A stretch of DNA of 34,898 nucleotides, taken from the NCBI GenBank assembly GCA_024762975.1, contig JANTGJ010000021.1, positions 1-34,898 on the forward strand. The letters run 5' to 3'. The notes under the pieces are model-generated. The model made no database searches and was not told the DNA's origin. It saw only the letters and a list, made by a program, of their open reading frames with translations. Position numbers and translations under genes: made by a program. The stretch comes from Candidatus Krumholzibacteriia bacterium. GTDB taxonomy: Bacteria > Krumholzibacteriota > Krumholzibacteriia > LZORAL124-64-63. Shown one piece after another: positions 1 through 8,924 of the stretch. The number at the start of each line of letters is the position of its first letter. Position 1 is the stretch's first letter.

Positions 1-791
1 ACGCCCAGACCACGCCGAGCGCAGAGATCCAGCCAGGGTGCCGGTCGATCGGAGCCTTCGATCAAACGGGCCGCAACAGCATCGACAGCGACCGGATCGT
101 TCCCCGCCAACAATACGTTTCGAGCGACGGGTTCCACCGAACCACCCCGGCAGATCCCCCAGACCGTCGCATCCATCAGGACCCCGATCTGCGGAAACAG
201 CTCCCGGGCCAAGGCCAGCGACTCGGCTCGAACCTCGCTCAACGGTGCCTGGGGCCGGCGGTGTTGCGGACCCAGCAGAGCCCCCAGCAACTCGATGGAT
301 CCGGCCAGCGGCCAGGAGTCGCACCAGCGCGGTACCGGCATCAGCAGCACGGGTTTGCCCTGCATCGGCGCCGGACAGGTCGGGGCCCCCCGCAAGGCCG
401 CAGCCAACGAGGGCAACGGCCCCGAGGGGTGTACCGGCGCACATCGGTACGCGAGTGGATCAAAGGCCGAGGCGCCCGCTCGATCCAATACCCCCTGCCA
501 GGCAGCTCCCCGACGACCGGCGACCGGCGCTCCGGACACCGGGTCGACGACCAGCACCTGCCGCTGGGGCGCGACTCCGGCGTCGGCCCGCCGCAGCATC
601 GCCAGGGCCCCATCCAGTTGCCAGGGCGTCGTGCCCGTCCCCGGAAACCAGTCTCCGCCCCAACGGCCGGCGACCAGTTGCGGGTCGGATTCGGCGAATC
701 CGGATTCGAGCCCGGCCAACTGCAACACTCGGCGAAAATCATCAAGAATCGTTTCGGGGCGTGCCTCGACCAGTGCCACTCTCGCTTGCAT
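1..791 (-). CDS. DUF362 domain protein, C-terminus cut by the window edge
   Basis: An open frame runs from ATG at 791 to the window edge without a stop, so about 263 residues are visible and the C-terminus is missing. A strong ribosome-binding site (GGAGG at 798-802) precedes the ATG. Near the end of the visible part is the stretch NVLLAGNDPVAVDAVAARLI, which matches the hallmark of DUF362 proteins (a 'DP-VAVDAVAARL' segment). The biochemical role of this family is not settled; some members carry ferredoxin-type iron-sulfur clusters. I see no CxxCxxC motif in the visible part. It follows the UbiA-type gene after 34 nt on the same strand and is probably the next gene of that operon. Family assignment is by motif memory, not by search. 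Confidence 0.75.
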   Translation of the reverse strand, partial: MQARVALVEARPETILDDFRRVLQLAGLESGFAESDPQLVAGRWGGDWFPGTGTTPWQLDGALAMLRRADAGVAPQRQVLVVDPVSGAPVAGRRGAAWQGVLDRAGASAFDPLAYRCAPVHPSGPLPSLAAALRGAPTCPAPMQGKPVLLMPVPRWCDSWPLAGSIELLGALLGPQHRRPQAPLSEVRAESLALARELFPQIGVLMDATVWGICRGGSVEPVARNVLLAGNDPVAVDAVAARLIEGSDRPAPWLDLCARRGLG

Positions 792-825
792 GGAAACCTC
801 CGGATGACTGATCCGTGCCGGAGTC

Positions 826-1716
826 TCAGACGCCGATGACGCGGACTGCCGTACCGATCCAGGTCAGCACGATCAACTGCAACAGTCCGTCATTGAGCAG
901 GATCTCGTGAGGCTTGCCGCCCATTTGCTCCTGGTACACGAGATACTGATAGCGTCCGAGCCCAGCCAACACGATCGGAACCGTGTATACCAGGTTGCGC
1001 GTACCAAACTGGGCCACCGTGTCCGGCCAGACCGTGTACAACGAGTACATCACCATCGTCAGACCGAACGAGACCCCGATCAACGCATCCAGCATCGGTT
1101 CGGTGTACCCGCGCAGCACCGGCCGCGTACGGCCGTGCCCGGTATAGATCTTCTTGAACTCATCCCGCCGCTTGCAGAAGCCCAAGTACAGCGAGAGGAA
1201 AAACGTACAGAGCAAAAGCCAAATCGAAATCCCGACCTGCGGGTATTCCGGCAACAGGACCAGTACGCCCGCAACGGCCCGGATCACGAAACTCATGCCG
1301 ATGCCGGTAACGTCCAGAATCGGTACGCGTTTCAACCAACGCGTGTAGAGCCAGTTCCACAGGAAAAAGAACAACACGATGGCTAAAAAAAGCTGGCCCA
1401 GGGCAAGGGAAGCGATGACCACCGCCACGAACAGCAACAGAGCGCCGCGCACTGCAACCGGGATCGGTAGGCGCCCCGAAGCGATCGGGCGATTCTTTTT
1501 CTGGGGATGGAGCCGATCCAGTTCACGATCCGCCACATCGTTCAACACATAGATGACCCCCGAAGCGCAACAGAAGGTCACGACTCCGGCGATAGCACGC
1601 AACAGGCACTGCGGATGTCCCAATTTTTTGGCAAAGATGAGTCCCGCAAACAGCAGCAGGTTCTTGGTCCATTGCCGCGGTCGCAGATTTTCGAGGAAAG
1701 CGTATCCGTGGTCCAT
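826..1716 (-). CDS. UbiA-family prenyltransferase, resembling decaprenyl-phosphate phosphoribosyltransferase
   Basis: Integral-membrane prenyltransferase of 296 aa. The N-terminus RPRQWTKNLL and the Asp-rich motif NDVADRELD (59-67), followed by the HPQKKNRPIASG segment, match the branch that transfers phosphoribose from PRPP to a polyprenyl phosphate (mycobacterial UbiA/DPPR synthase type) better than the quinone-pathway UbiA branch. Many hydrophobic segments are visible, as expected for an 8-9 helix protein. The ATG at 1716 was chosen because the first Asp-rich region and RPRQW motif follow at the usual distance; an upstream in-frame extension to 1821 lies inside the gmhA gene. The start sits 1 nt after the gmhA stop, which implies translational coupling. 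Inferred role: supply of a lipid-linked pentose for surface glycan. The substrate is not proven. Confidence 0.85.
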   Translation of the reverse strand: MDHGYAFLENLRPRQWTKNLLLFAGLIFAKKLGHPQCLLRAIAGVVTFCCASGVIYVLNDVADRELDRLHPQKKNRPIASGRLPIPVAVRGALLLFVAVVIASLALGQLFLAIVLFFFLWNWLYTRWLKRVPILDVTGIGMSFVIRAVAGVLVLLPEYPQVGISIWLLLCTFFLSLYLGFCKRRDEFKKIYTGHGRTRPVLRGYTEPMLDALIGVSFGLTMVMYSLYTVWPDTVAQFGTRNLVYTVPIVLAGLGRYQYLVYQEQMGGKPHEILLNDGLLQLIVLTWIGTAVRVIGV

Positions 1717-1717
1717 C

Positions 1718-2332
1718 TCAGTTGTTGTCTCCGGTCTGCCAACACTCGAGGATGTCACACAGGACATGGCCCATCGTGATATGTATTTCCTGGATCCGCG
1801 GCGTCGCGTCGCTGGGCACAACCAACGAGGAATCGGTCATAGGCAACAGCAAGCCTCCGTCGCCCCCGAGGAAACCATGTACGCGCAAATCGCTCGCACG
1901 TGCCTGCTCGACGGCCCTCACACAATTGCGGGAATTGCCGGAGGTCGAGATCACGAGCAGGACATCTCCTGAACGCCCGAGCGCCTGCACCTGGCGCGCA
2001 AAGATCTCATCGTAGCCGTAGTCGTTGCCCACGGCAGTCAGGCTCGAGGTATTGGTCGTCAGGGACTGGGCATTGTACCCGGGACGCTCGGCCAGGAATC
2101 GTCCCACGAGCTCGGCCGCAATGTGCTGACTGTCCGCTGCGCTGCCCCCATTGCCACAGATCAGGAGCTGTCCCCCCTGTTTCCAGGCGTTCAGGACGTC
2201 GTCGGCCAACGCAATGACCGCCTGCAGGTGCCCCTCCTCGAGGCGATCGGCTGTGGTACGCAGATCCGCCACGGCGGAGCTGAAACGCTGGCGGGCGAGC
2301 GCGTGACGGGCGGAATCCGAAGCAGTTGACAT
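1718..2332 (-). CDS. gmhA: SIS-domain phosphoheptose isomerase (GmhA-like)
   Basis: A 204-aa SIS-domain protein. GmhA converts sedoheptulose 7-phosphate to D-glycero-D-manno-heptose 7-phosphate in the cytoplasm, the first step to LPS or S-layer heptose. Seen: the phosphosugar loop GNGGSAADSQH (60-70), the AELVGRF helix, the STSGNS loop (129-134) and the C-terminal EIHITMGHVLCD helix, all typical of GmhA/DiaA. DiaA, a DnaA-binding relative, is the main alternative. I chose ATG 2332; a TTG at 2341 is also in frame, but the AAGGA site would then be only 2 nt away. The AAGGA box is 11 nt from the ATG and lies inside a strong hairpin (see 2345-2370). The gene lies between rmlD and the UbiA-type gene, which suggests surface glycan synthesis. 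Confidence 0.85.
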   Translation of the reverse strand: MSTASDSARHALARQRFSSAVADLRTTADRLEEGHLQAVIALADDVLNAWKQGGQLLICGNGGSAADSQHIAAELVGRFLAERPGYNAQSLTTNTSSLTAVGNDYGYDEIFARQVQALGRSGDVLLVISTSGNSRNCVRAVEQARASDLRVHGFLGGDGGLLLPMTDSSLVVPSDATPRIQEIHITMGHVLCDILECWQTGDNN

Positions 2333-2344
2333 CGCGGGCAAATT

Positions 2345-2370
2345 CCTTTCCGGCGCGGGCGCCGGAAAGG
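2345..2370 (-). promoter_or_regulatory. Hairpin that covers the gmhA ribosome-binding site
   Basis: A perfect inverted repeat has 12-base arms at 2345-2356 and 2359-2370 with 2 bases between them. On the minus strand the second arm ends in GGAAAGG, which is the gmhA Shine-Dalgarno sequence. Base pairing would hide the site in the rmlD-gmhA mRNA. No T-run follows, so it does not look like an intrinsic terminator. A translational control role is inferred. Confidence 0.6.
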
Positions 2371-2390
2371 TCCAGCCCCTACTGCAGTTC

Positions 2391-3257
2391 TCAGGGAAAT
2401 CGTACCTTTCCCGACTTCAGGAGGTCCAGGTAGCGGGCCAGCGCATCGCGCCAACCCGGCCGCGGCGCACAACCGATCTCCTCCAGACGATGGCTGCGCA
2501 GGACCGAGCACTCGGGTCGCTTGGCCGGACGCGGGTAGGCATCGCTCCCGCAGGGCCGGATTCGGTCCGGCTCCTGGCCTCCCTGGCGCGCGACTTCACG
2601 GGCCAGGTCAAACCAGGTACAGCTACCGCTGTTGGTGGCATGATAAATCCCACCCCGGCCCGACTCGGCCAGAAACACCAGCACCTCGGCCAAATCGCCG
2701 GCATAGGTGGGGCACCCCTCCTGATCGTCGACAACTCTCAATGATTCACGCTCGGAAAGCAACCGCAGAATCGTTCGCGGGAAGTGCACCGGGCCATCGC
2801 CAAAGAGCCAGCTCGTACGCACGACCTGACCGAGATCACCCAGTGCCTCGACGATTTCCTCTCCTTCGGCCTTGGTGCGACCGTAGGCATTGATCGGGTC
2901 CCGGGCCGAATGCTCATCGTACCCGCCACCTCGCTGCTCGCCCCGAAAAACGTAGTCGGTACTGACATAGGTCAGCCCGGCCCCGTGTCGACGACACCAG
3001 TCCGCCAGCGTCCCGGTTGCCACCGCGTTGACCGCCCGTGCCGCTTCGAAGTGCGACTCGGCGCTGTCGACGTCCGTCCAGGCGGCACAGTGGATGATCC
3101 GCTCGGGTGCGAAACGATCACACAGGGCCACGGTTTCGTCCTCGTGGGTCAGATCGCAGTCTTCGCGGTCCACGCCCGACACCTCGTGTTCCTTTCCCAG
3201 ACGATCCACGACAGCGCCACCCAGCATTCCTTCGCTGCCGGTAACCAGGATTCTCAC
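2391..3257 (-). CDS. rmlD: dTDP-4-dehydrorhamnose reductase (RmlD-like)
   Basis: A 288-aa short-chain dehydrogenase of the RmlD type, which reduces dTDP-4-dehydro-L-rhamnose to dTDP-L-rhamnose with NAD(P)H. Visible motifs: the Rossmann GSEGMLG glycine motif (7-13), the STDYVF strand (99-104) and the catalytic YGRTK (Tyr125, Lys129) following the DPINA segment typical of RmlD. Length is normal for the family. It starts with GTG at 3257, overlapping the recX stop by 4 bp (GTGA), with GAGGAGG just upstream, so it is translated with recX. No rmlA, rmlB or rmlC lies in the window, so these must be elsewhere if the pathway is complete. A related NAD-dependent sugar epimerase is a possible alternative. 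Confidence 0.88.
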   Translation of the reverse strand: MRILVTGSEGMLGGAVVDRLGKEHEVSGVDREDCDLTHEDETVALCDRFAPERIIHCAAWTDVDSAESHFEAARAVNAVATGTLADWCRRHGAGLTYVSTDYVFRGEQRGGGYDEHSARDPINAYGRTKAEGEEIVEALGDLGQVVRTSWLFGDGPVHFPRTILRLLSERESLRVVDDQEGCPTYAGDLAEVLVFLAESGRGGIYHATNSGSCTWFDLAREVARQGGQEPDRIRPCGSDAYPRPAKRPECSVLRSHRLEEIGCAPRPGWRDALARYLDLLKSGKVRFP

Positions 3258-3940
3258 TGTGCCTCCTCGTCCTCTTGCAGATCGGATTCCGGTTTGGTTT
3301 CGCGCATCGCCGTGACCGCCAGTCCGGTGGAAAACCCACGCCCCTGCAGGAATCGAATCACCTTCGCCTCGGCCTTGCGGCGTCCGTCATGATCCGCAGG
3401 ATCGGACGGCAGCCGAGTACGGCGCCAGCGGCGCGCTGCCGCCTCGAAAGCCAACTGCTGTTCACGTACCGAATCCAGAACAGCGTCGGCTGCCGCACGG
3501 GCGATTTCAACATCTACTCGTTGGATGCGCAACTTGTCCACCAGGTAGCGCCGCCCGACGGCCCGTTGCAGCAGACAATCCCGGCACCAGGCTTCGGCAT
3601 AGGCCCGGTCCGAATGGATCCCCTGCTCCTGCATCCGGTCCAGAACCCCGGCCACCGCATCCGGATCGTGCCCCTTTTCCTCGAGTTTCGCGATCAGCTT
3701 TGCGCGCGGCTGCTGGCGCCGGTCCAACAACGAAAAGAGGCGGCGAGCGATGATTTTCCGCTCTGCCGCCTCTCGCAATTGGGTCAACATCCGCGGTGCC
3801 AGGGCAACCCCGAGTTCGGGCAGATCCGCTGGCATGGAGGTCGTAGCCACCTCGAGTTCCTCGCCGGTCGAAAGGACCAGGATGAAGGCTCCCGAATCCT
3901 CGCGAACGGCGATCAACTCGACCGGCTCCTCCACGGACAC
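3254..3940 (-). CDS. recX: Regulatory protein RecX
   Basis: A 228-aa RecX-like protein that modulates RecA filaments. The central part shows the family's three-helix repeats: ARRLFSLLDRRQQPRAKLIAKL, then the segments GIHSDRAYAEAW and GRRYLVDKLRIQRV. The position directly after recA is typical. The first 45 residues form a predicted beta-rich N-terminal segment, as in longer RecX proteins. Start is GTG at 3940, 11 nt after the recA stop, with GGGAG upstream. The stop overlaps the rmlD start. The C-terminus is acidic (DLQEDEEAQ). A recA-recX transcript with occasional read-through into rmlD is likely. Confidence 0.9.
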   Translation of the reverse strand: MSVEEPVELIAVREDSGAFILVLSTGEELEVATTSMPADLPELGVALAPRMLTQLREAAERKIIARRLFSLLDRRQQPRAKLIAKLEEKGHDPDAVAGVLDRMQEQGIHSDRAYAEAWCRDCLLQRAVGRRYLVDKLRIQRVDVEIARAAADAVLDSVREQQLAFEAAARRWRRTRLPSDPADHDGRRKAEAKVIRFLQGRGFSTGLAVTAMRETKPESDLQEDEEAQ

Positions 3941-3951
3941 GACGGATCTCC

Positions 3952-5082
<1,131 letters not shown>

Positions 5083-5129
5083 GCGTTTCATCTCCTGTCG
5101 ATGCTCCTCGTCTGATTTCGTTCCCGGGC

Positions 5130-5159
5130 AATGTAGCACGGGGATTGGCGGGCTGGCAA
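5130..5159 (-). promoter_or_regulatory. Likely recA promoter
   Basis: On the minus strand TTGCCA (5154-5159) and TACATT (5130-5135) are separated by 18 bp, in the 82-nt gap between thpR and recA. The start point would lie about 40 nt upstream of the recA ATG. This would let recA be transcribed independently of the upstream pgpA-cinA-thpR genes. Confidence 0.6.
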
Positions 5160-5164
5160 CCGGT

Positions 5165-5728
5165 TTATTCGCCTTTTTTTCGCAGGGCGAAAACCGCTTG
5201 TTCGCGGTACCTTGGCCCTGCGGGAAACCGGTCGCTGCTCAGGAGTCGAACCCGTTCCACGGAAATCTCCGGTAATCCGGCCAACTCGATTTGCGACAAC
5301 AAATTGACTTGATCACGCTGGAGTGGCTTGCGGATCCGGGCCCAGGTCATATGCGCTCGAAATGGGTGGTGGTCCCGGGGTCCGTCCGGCCACGTCGCAT
5401 CCACTCCGGAACACACCTGAGCCGCCAAACGCTCCAGTTGCCCCGCCTCCTTCATCTGCACGAACAGGACCCGCGGCGAGCGCAGATTCGGAAAAGCACC
5501 CACCGTGCCCGGTTGCAGCACGAATGGGTCGATGGCGATGCTCCTTCGAAGCGCCTCCTGCAGGGCATTGAAGCGGGATTTCGGCCATTGACCCAGGAAA
5601 CAGAGAGTCAGGTGCCAGTTCTCTGGCGGGACCCAGCGCACCGGCAGCCGGTGGCGCCAGGGGGCAAGCCGGGTTGTCAGCGCGTTGCGGAACTGCTCCC
5701 CGGGGGAGACGGCCACAAAGAGCCTCAT
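5165..5728 (-). CDS. thpR: RNA 2',3'-cyclic phosphodiesterase (2'-5' RNA ligase family)
   Basis: A 187-aa member of the 2H phosphoesterase family. The two HxTx catalytic motifs are present: His39-Leu-Thr41 in [10 protein letters not shown], and His126-Met-Thr128 in FRAHMTWAR. The C-terminus has the expected VRLLSSDR strand. Length matches the family. Members open 2',3'-cyclic phosphate ends and can act on tRNA fragments; the physiological role is poorly known. The ATG at 5728 overlaps the cinA stop (ATGA, 4 bp), so the gene is coupled to cinA, a pairing often seen beside recA. Confidence 0.92.
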   Translation of the reverse strand: MRLFVAVSPGEQFRNALTTRLAPWRHRLPVRWVPPENWHLTLCFLGQWPKSRFNALQEALRRSIAIDPFVLQPGTVGAFPNLRSPRVLFVQMKEAGQLERLAAQVCSGVDATWPDGPRDHHPFRAHMTWARIRKPLQRDQVNLLSQIELAGLPEISVERVRLLSSDRFPAGPRYREQAVFALRKKGE

Positions 5729-7017
5729 CGGCGCCGGGCCCAGAAGTCATCGTCCCGAAACGGGTCAACATCGTCTGCGGCGTCCAGGACCCGCCGGAGC
5801 GAGTCGATGGCCACGGCCACCGTCAGGGCCCGATTGCGCGTACGATCCGCCAGGAAGCGGTAGCGGGCGGCAAAAGTCGCCGTCGGAGTTGCCACGGCGA
5901 GCCACGTCGTTCCAACGGGTTTATCCTCGGTGCCACCACCGGGGCCCGAAATCCCGCTGACGGCCAGGGCATAGTCGGTCGCCAGACGTGTACGGCACCC
6001 TTCTGCCATCGAGCGAACGACCGGTTCACTGACCGCGCCGTGCTCGACCAGGAGGGATTCCGACACTCCCGCCAGCGACTGCTTGGCCTCATTCGCATAG
6101 ACGATCAGCCCACCTCGGAAGCAACCCGACGAGCCGGCCGCGTCGGTCAATGCCCCCCCCAGCAATCCGGCCGTGCACGACTCGGCTACCGACAGGGTCC
6201 GGCCCCGCTTCAGCAACTCATTCTGCACCACCAACGGCAGCGGAAGCATTTCGCGCGCATAGGTGCGGTGGGACAGCGCGACGTCGATCGCGTCGGCCGC
6301 TGCATCCAACTCGGCATCCGAACCCGGCTCCCCGGCGATGCGCACATCCACGCCCCACCGGGTCAGCCAATACGACCAGCGCAGGCCGGGCCAGCTCTCC
6401 CGCACCGGCCGACACATTTCCACCACTGCCGATTCGGGCACCTGCGCGGTCCGCCACAAGCGTGCCGGACGGACCATCGGTAGCAGCGTGCGCTCTTCCA
6501 ACCAGGCGACCACCAGGGGCAGCAGCCCCTGTAGTTCACCCGGTACTCCCGGCAACAGAGCCACGGTCCGCTCGCGCAGGCTCCCGACCAAACCGGGTGC
6601 CGACCCCACCGGGTTCTCCAGCGGCTCCATGCCTGCGGGCAACTGCGCCTGTTTCATGACCCCCGCAGGAACCGGAAGGCCCCGCTCACGCAGACGCCGC
6701 TGCAGACGCTCGCGCAACGGTGCCCTCTCACGCAGTTCCACACCGGCCCAGGCAGCAACCGCCTCCCGCGTCAGATCATCGGGCGTCGAGCCCAGCCCCC
6801 CACAGACGAAGACCAGGTCGCCCGGGACGGTGCGCTCCAGGGCGGCGGCGATCGATTCCCGCTCGTCGGGAACCACCTGAACATCGTGCGCCCGCGTCAA
6901 ATGCTGGCCCAGCGCGCGCTGGATACGATTGCTGTTCGTATCGGCGGTACGCCCCTCGAGCAGTTCGTCGCCGATGGCCACGATCCGCAAGCGGCATCCC
7001 GAACCGGCCGGTGTCAT
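5725..7017 (-). CDS. cinA: CinA: competence/damage-inducible protein with C-terminal nicotinamide-nucleotide amidase domain
   Basis: About 430 aa in two domains. The N-terminal MoCF-like domain has IGDELLEGRTADTNS and CGGLGSTPDD; the C-terminal CinA domain (from about residue 270) has SVAESCTAGLLGGALT and SGISGPGGGTEDKPVGT. CinA proteins hydrolyse NMN to nicotinate mononucleotide and may also act on ADP-ribose, for pyridine-nucleotide salvage. The ATG at 7017 forms a TGATG overlap with the pgpA stop; a GTG at 7020 is an equally close alternative. The order pgpA-cinA-thpR-recA is a common housekeeping arrangement in bacteria. Confidence 0.95.
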   Translation of the reverse strand: MTPAGSGCRLRIVAIGDELLEGRTADTNSNRIQRALGQHLTRAHDVQVVPDERESIAAALERTVPGDLVFVCGGLGSTPDDLTREAVAAWAGVELRERAPLRERLQRRLRERGLPVPAGVMKQAQLPAGMEPLENPVGSAPGLVGSLRERTVALLPGVPGELQGLLPLVVAWLEERTLLPMVRPARLWRTAQVPESAVVEMCRPVRESWPGLRWSYWLTRWGVDVRIAGEPGSDAELDAAADAIDVALSHRTYAREMLPLPLVVQNELLKRGRTLSVAESCTAGLLGGALTDAAGSSGCFRGGLIVYANEAKQSLAGVSESLLVEHGAVSEPVVRSMAEGCRTRLATDYALAVSGISGPGGGTEDKPVGTTWLAVATPTATFAARYRFLADRTRNRALTVAVAIDSLRRVLDAADDVDPFRDDDFWARRR

Positions 7018-7496
7018 CACAGGGACCAGCCCAAACGGGCAGCGATCAGGATCGTAGCCTGCGTTGCGATCAGGGCCTGAAGACCAGCACCCAGATCATC
7101 AGCCATGATCCCCAGACCACCGCCCAGCTTCTCCAGGCGCCGGACCCCCAGTGGTTTCAGGATGTCGAAGAAACGAAACCAGAAGAACCCCACCAGCCAC
7201 GCCACAGGCCCGCCGGTCACGCCCAGAAAGGTTACCTGCATACCGGCGATCTCATCGATCACGACCAGCGAAGGGTCCTCGCCATGAATCTTCTCGAGTC
7301 GGCCGGCGATCGGGATTCCGATGGCCGTAACGACGATCAACAGCACGACCTGCAGCCACAGCGGGACCGGCCCCAGTCCGGTCCAAGCCGCCCACCACAG
7401 GACGGTGTAGGCGAAGCTGGCCACGGTGGCCGGTGCGATCGGGGCGAAGCCCGTTCCGAAGAAGGTACCGAGAGCATAAAGTAGCGGGCGCGGCAT
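7017..7496 (-). CDS. pgpA: Phosphatidylglycerophosphatase A
   Basis: A 159-aa membrane phosphatase that dephosphorylates phosphatidylglycerol phosphate to phosphatidylglycerol at the inner membrane. The N-terminal GTGFAPIAPATVASF segment (14-28) and the Asp/Glu motif VIDEIAGM (79-86) are diagnostic. Several hydrophobic helices follow. The start at 7496 is chosen because it gives the family's usual N-terminus (MPRPLLYALG) and has AAGGA 5 nt upstream; the longer frame to 7589 runs into the mglA terminator. The stop is shared with the cinA start. Confidence 0.93.
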   Translation of the reverse strand: MPRPLLYALGTFFGTGFAPIAPATVASFAYTVLWWAAWTGLGPVPLWLQVVLLIVVTAIGIPIAGRLEKIHGEDPSLVVIDEIAGMQVTFLGVTGGPVAWLVGFFWFRFFDILKPLGVRRLEKLGGGLGIMADDLGAGLQALIATQATILIAARLGWSL

Positions 7497-7548
7497 GAAG
7501 ATCCTTTCCGGTAGCTTGGAAGCGGGCCCGGCCCGCAGGAACCGGACC

Positions 7549-7576
7549 AATATACTGCGTGTGGCGGACAAAGAAA
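7549..7576 (-). promoter_or_regulatory. Likely pgpA operon promoter
   Basis: A clear -10 box TATATT lies at 7549-7554 on the minus strand, 17 bp from a poor T-rich -35 region (about 7572-7577) that coincides with the T-run of the mglA terminator. The start point would be near 7543, giving a leader of about 46 nt with a small GC-rich hairpin at 7522-7536. Confidence 0.5.
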
Positions 7577-7603
7577 ACACCCCCGACAAACTGCCGGGGG
7601 TGT
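7571..7603 (-). terminator. Intrinsic terminator after mglA
   Basis: Inverted repeat with 9-bp arms at 7577-7585 and 7595-7603 and a 9-nt loop. On the minus strand it is followed by TTTTCTTT. It lies 35 nt after the mglA stop and separates mglBA from the pgpA operon. Confidence 0.92.
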
Positions 7604-7637
7604 CCTGCGACCGGGATGCGGCATTCGCCGCCGTCGA

Positions 7638-8228
7638 TCAGGCGTTGACGGTCTGCAGTTGCCGCAGAACCTGCTTGGCCACGGCCTTCAGCGTATCGAA
7701 AACACCGGTGCCTTCGACCGCGATGGCCTCGAAGGAAGGGTAGCCGTCCGGATTGAGTTCTTCTTCGAGTTCGGCCACAGGCAGGGCGTCCTCCGAGTCA
7801 CGCTTGTTCCACTGCATGACAAACGGAATTTCCTTCAGATCCAGATCGTATTCCTTGAGATTGTCGTGCAGATTGTAGAGAGCCTCGATGTTGGCATCGA
7901 AGCGCGACTCGCTGCTGTCGGCCACGAATACCAGGCCGTCGACGCCGCGCAGGATCAGCTTGCGGCTGGCGTTGTAGTAGACCTGCCCCGGCACCGTGTA
8001 CAGATGGAAGCGCGTCTTGAATCCCTTGACTTCGCCCAGCTCCAGCGGCAGGAAGTCGAAGAACAGGGTGCGGTCCATCTCCGTCGCCAGCGTCACGAGC
8101 TTGCCCTTGGTCTCGGGGGCCAGCTTCTCGTAGACGTACTGGATATTCGAGGTCTTGCCACCCAGTCCCGGGCCATAGTAGACGATCTTGCAGTTGATCT
8201 CTCGCGATGAGTAGTTGATCAGGGACAC
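7638..8228 (-). CDS. mglA: MglA-type small Ras-like GTPase
   Basis: A 196-aa cytoplasmic GTPase of the bacterial MglA family, which marks cell poles and controls polarity and motility in Myxococcus. Seen: P-loop GPGLGGKTS (19-27), the switch region with [25 protein letters not shown] broken around DFLPL and TVPGQ, and the guanine-specificity motif WNKRD. PGQ replaces the DxxG of Ras, as is normal for MglA. It begins with GTG at 8228, with AAGGGG upstream, 48 nt after the mglB stop. Pairing with the roadblock protein upstream supports the call. Whether the cell is motile cannot be told from the window; MglAB also occurs in non-gliding bacteria. Confidence 0.94.
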   Translation of the reverse strand: MSLINYSSREINCKIVYYGPGLGGKTSNIQYVYEKLAPETKGKLVTLATEMDRTLFFDFLPLELGEVKGFKTRFHLYTVPGQVYYNASRKLILRGVDGLVFVADSSESRFDANIEALYNLHDNLKEYDLDLKEIPFVMQWNKRDSEDALPVAELEEELNPDGYPSFEAIAVEGTGVFDTLKAVAKQVLRQLQTVNA

Positions 8229-8276
8229 GGTCTTAACCCCTTTTTGCCAAGCTTACCGGTGCTCCGCGCGCCGGTG

Positions 8277-8774
8277 TCAGTCCACGAACAGGTTGTCGAT
8301 CTCGGCCTCGACTTCTTCGGTGAAGTTCTCGTCGAAGGCATCGTATTCCTCGTTGCGGTATTCCAGTTTCGTGTACAGTTCCTCAATGATTCCGTTCAGT
8401 TCCTCGACGGCGCGCTTCACACGAAGCCGCACCAGACCGAGGGTCGTGCTCTTGTCGAACAACACAACCAGCACGACACCCTTGGCGATCTTGCCCAGAT
8501 ACATGCTGTCCTTCGCCCCCTGATGGAACAGGGTGCTGAAATCCTTCTCGCCGATCAGTTTCGCCAGCTGATAGTTCGCTTCGAAGTCCGCCGCGCAAAG
8601 CGAAGCGAAACTCGTCAGATCAAACTCGACATCGGGGCCGCACTGCGTGATGAGCTGCCCCGTCCGATCGATCAGGATGATGTTACCGGCGTGGCTGCTC
8701 TTCAGCAGGTCATCCAGGACGTTGTTGATCGCCCAGAAATCCTCTTCAAAGATGGCCCATTCGGCTCTGACCAT
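8277..8774 (-). CDS. mglB: MglB-like roadblock/LC7 GTPase-activating partner
   Basis: A 165-aa roadblock/LC7-domain protein. In MglA systems this partner stimulates GTP hydrolysis by MglA. The core NIILIDRTGQLITQ strand-turn-strand and the later VVLVVLFDKSTTLGLVRLRV strands are typical of the fold. The last 25 residues are acidic (EEYDAFDENFTEEVEAE region). The ATG at 8774 was chosen for its AAGGGAG box 6 nt upstream; the longer frame to 8828 has no such site. It lies directly upstream of mglA on the same strand. Confidence 0.92.
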   Translation of the reverse strand: MVRAEWAIFEEDFWAINNVLDDLLKSSHAGNIILIDRTGQLITQCGPDVEFDLTSFASLCAADFEANYQLAKLIGEKDFSTLFHQGAKDSMYLGKIAKGVVLVVLFDKSTTLGLVRLRVKRAVEELNGIIEELYTKLEYRNEEYDAFDENFTEEVEAEIDNLFVD

Positions 8775-8823
8775 GAAATACTCCCTTGCCGCCGGGCTTA
8801 CGCCTCCGACACGGTCCGATGGA

Positions 8824-8839
8824 TGCAATTCTTCATCCA
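8824..8839 (-). promoter_or_regulatory. Possible sigma-54 promoter of mglBA
   Basis: On the minus strand TGG (8837-8839) and TTGCA (8824-8828) have the GG-N10-GC spacing of sigma-54 promoters; the -12 half is perfect but the -24 half matches only its first three bases. The start point would be about 38 nt before the mglB ATG. No clear sigma-70 promoter was seen in this 150-nt gap. Confidence 0.3.
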
Positions 8840-8924
8840 GGGTATCGACTGCCGGACAGGGGGCTTTACCCCATTCTTGAGTTTTGGTGGGGGGTGGATT
8901 CGCTCCGGGCCGGAGCCGGCCGCA

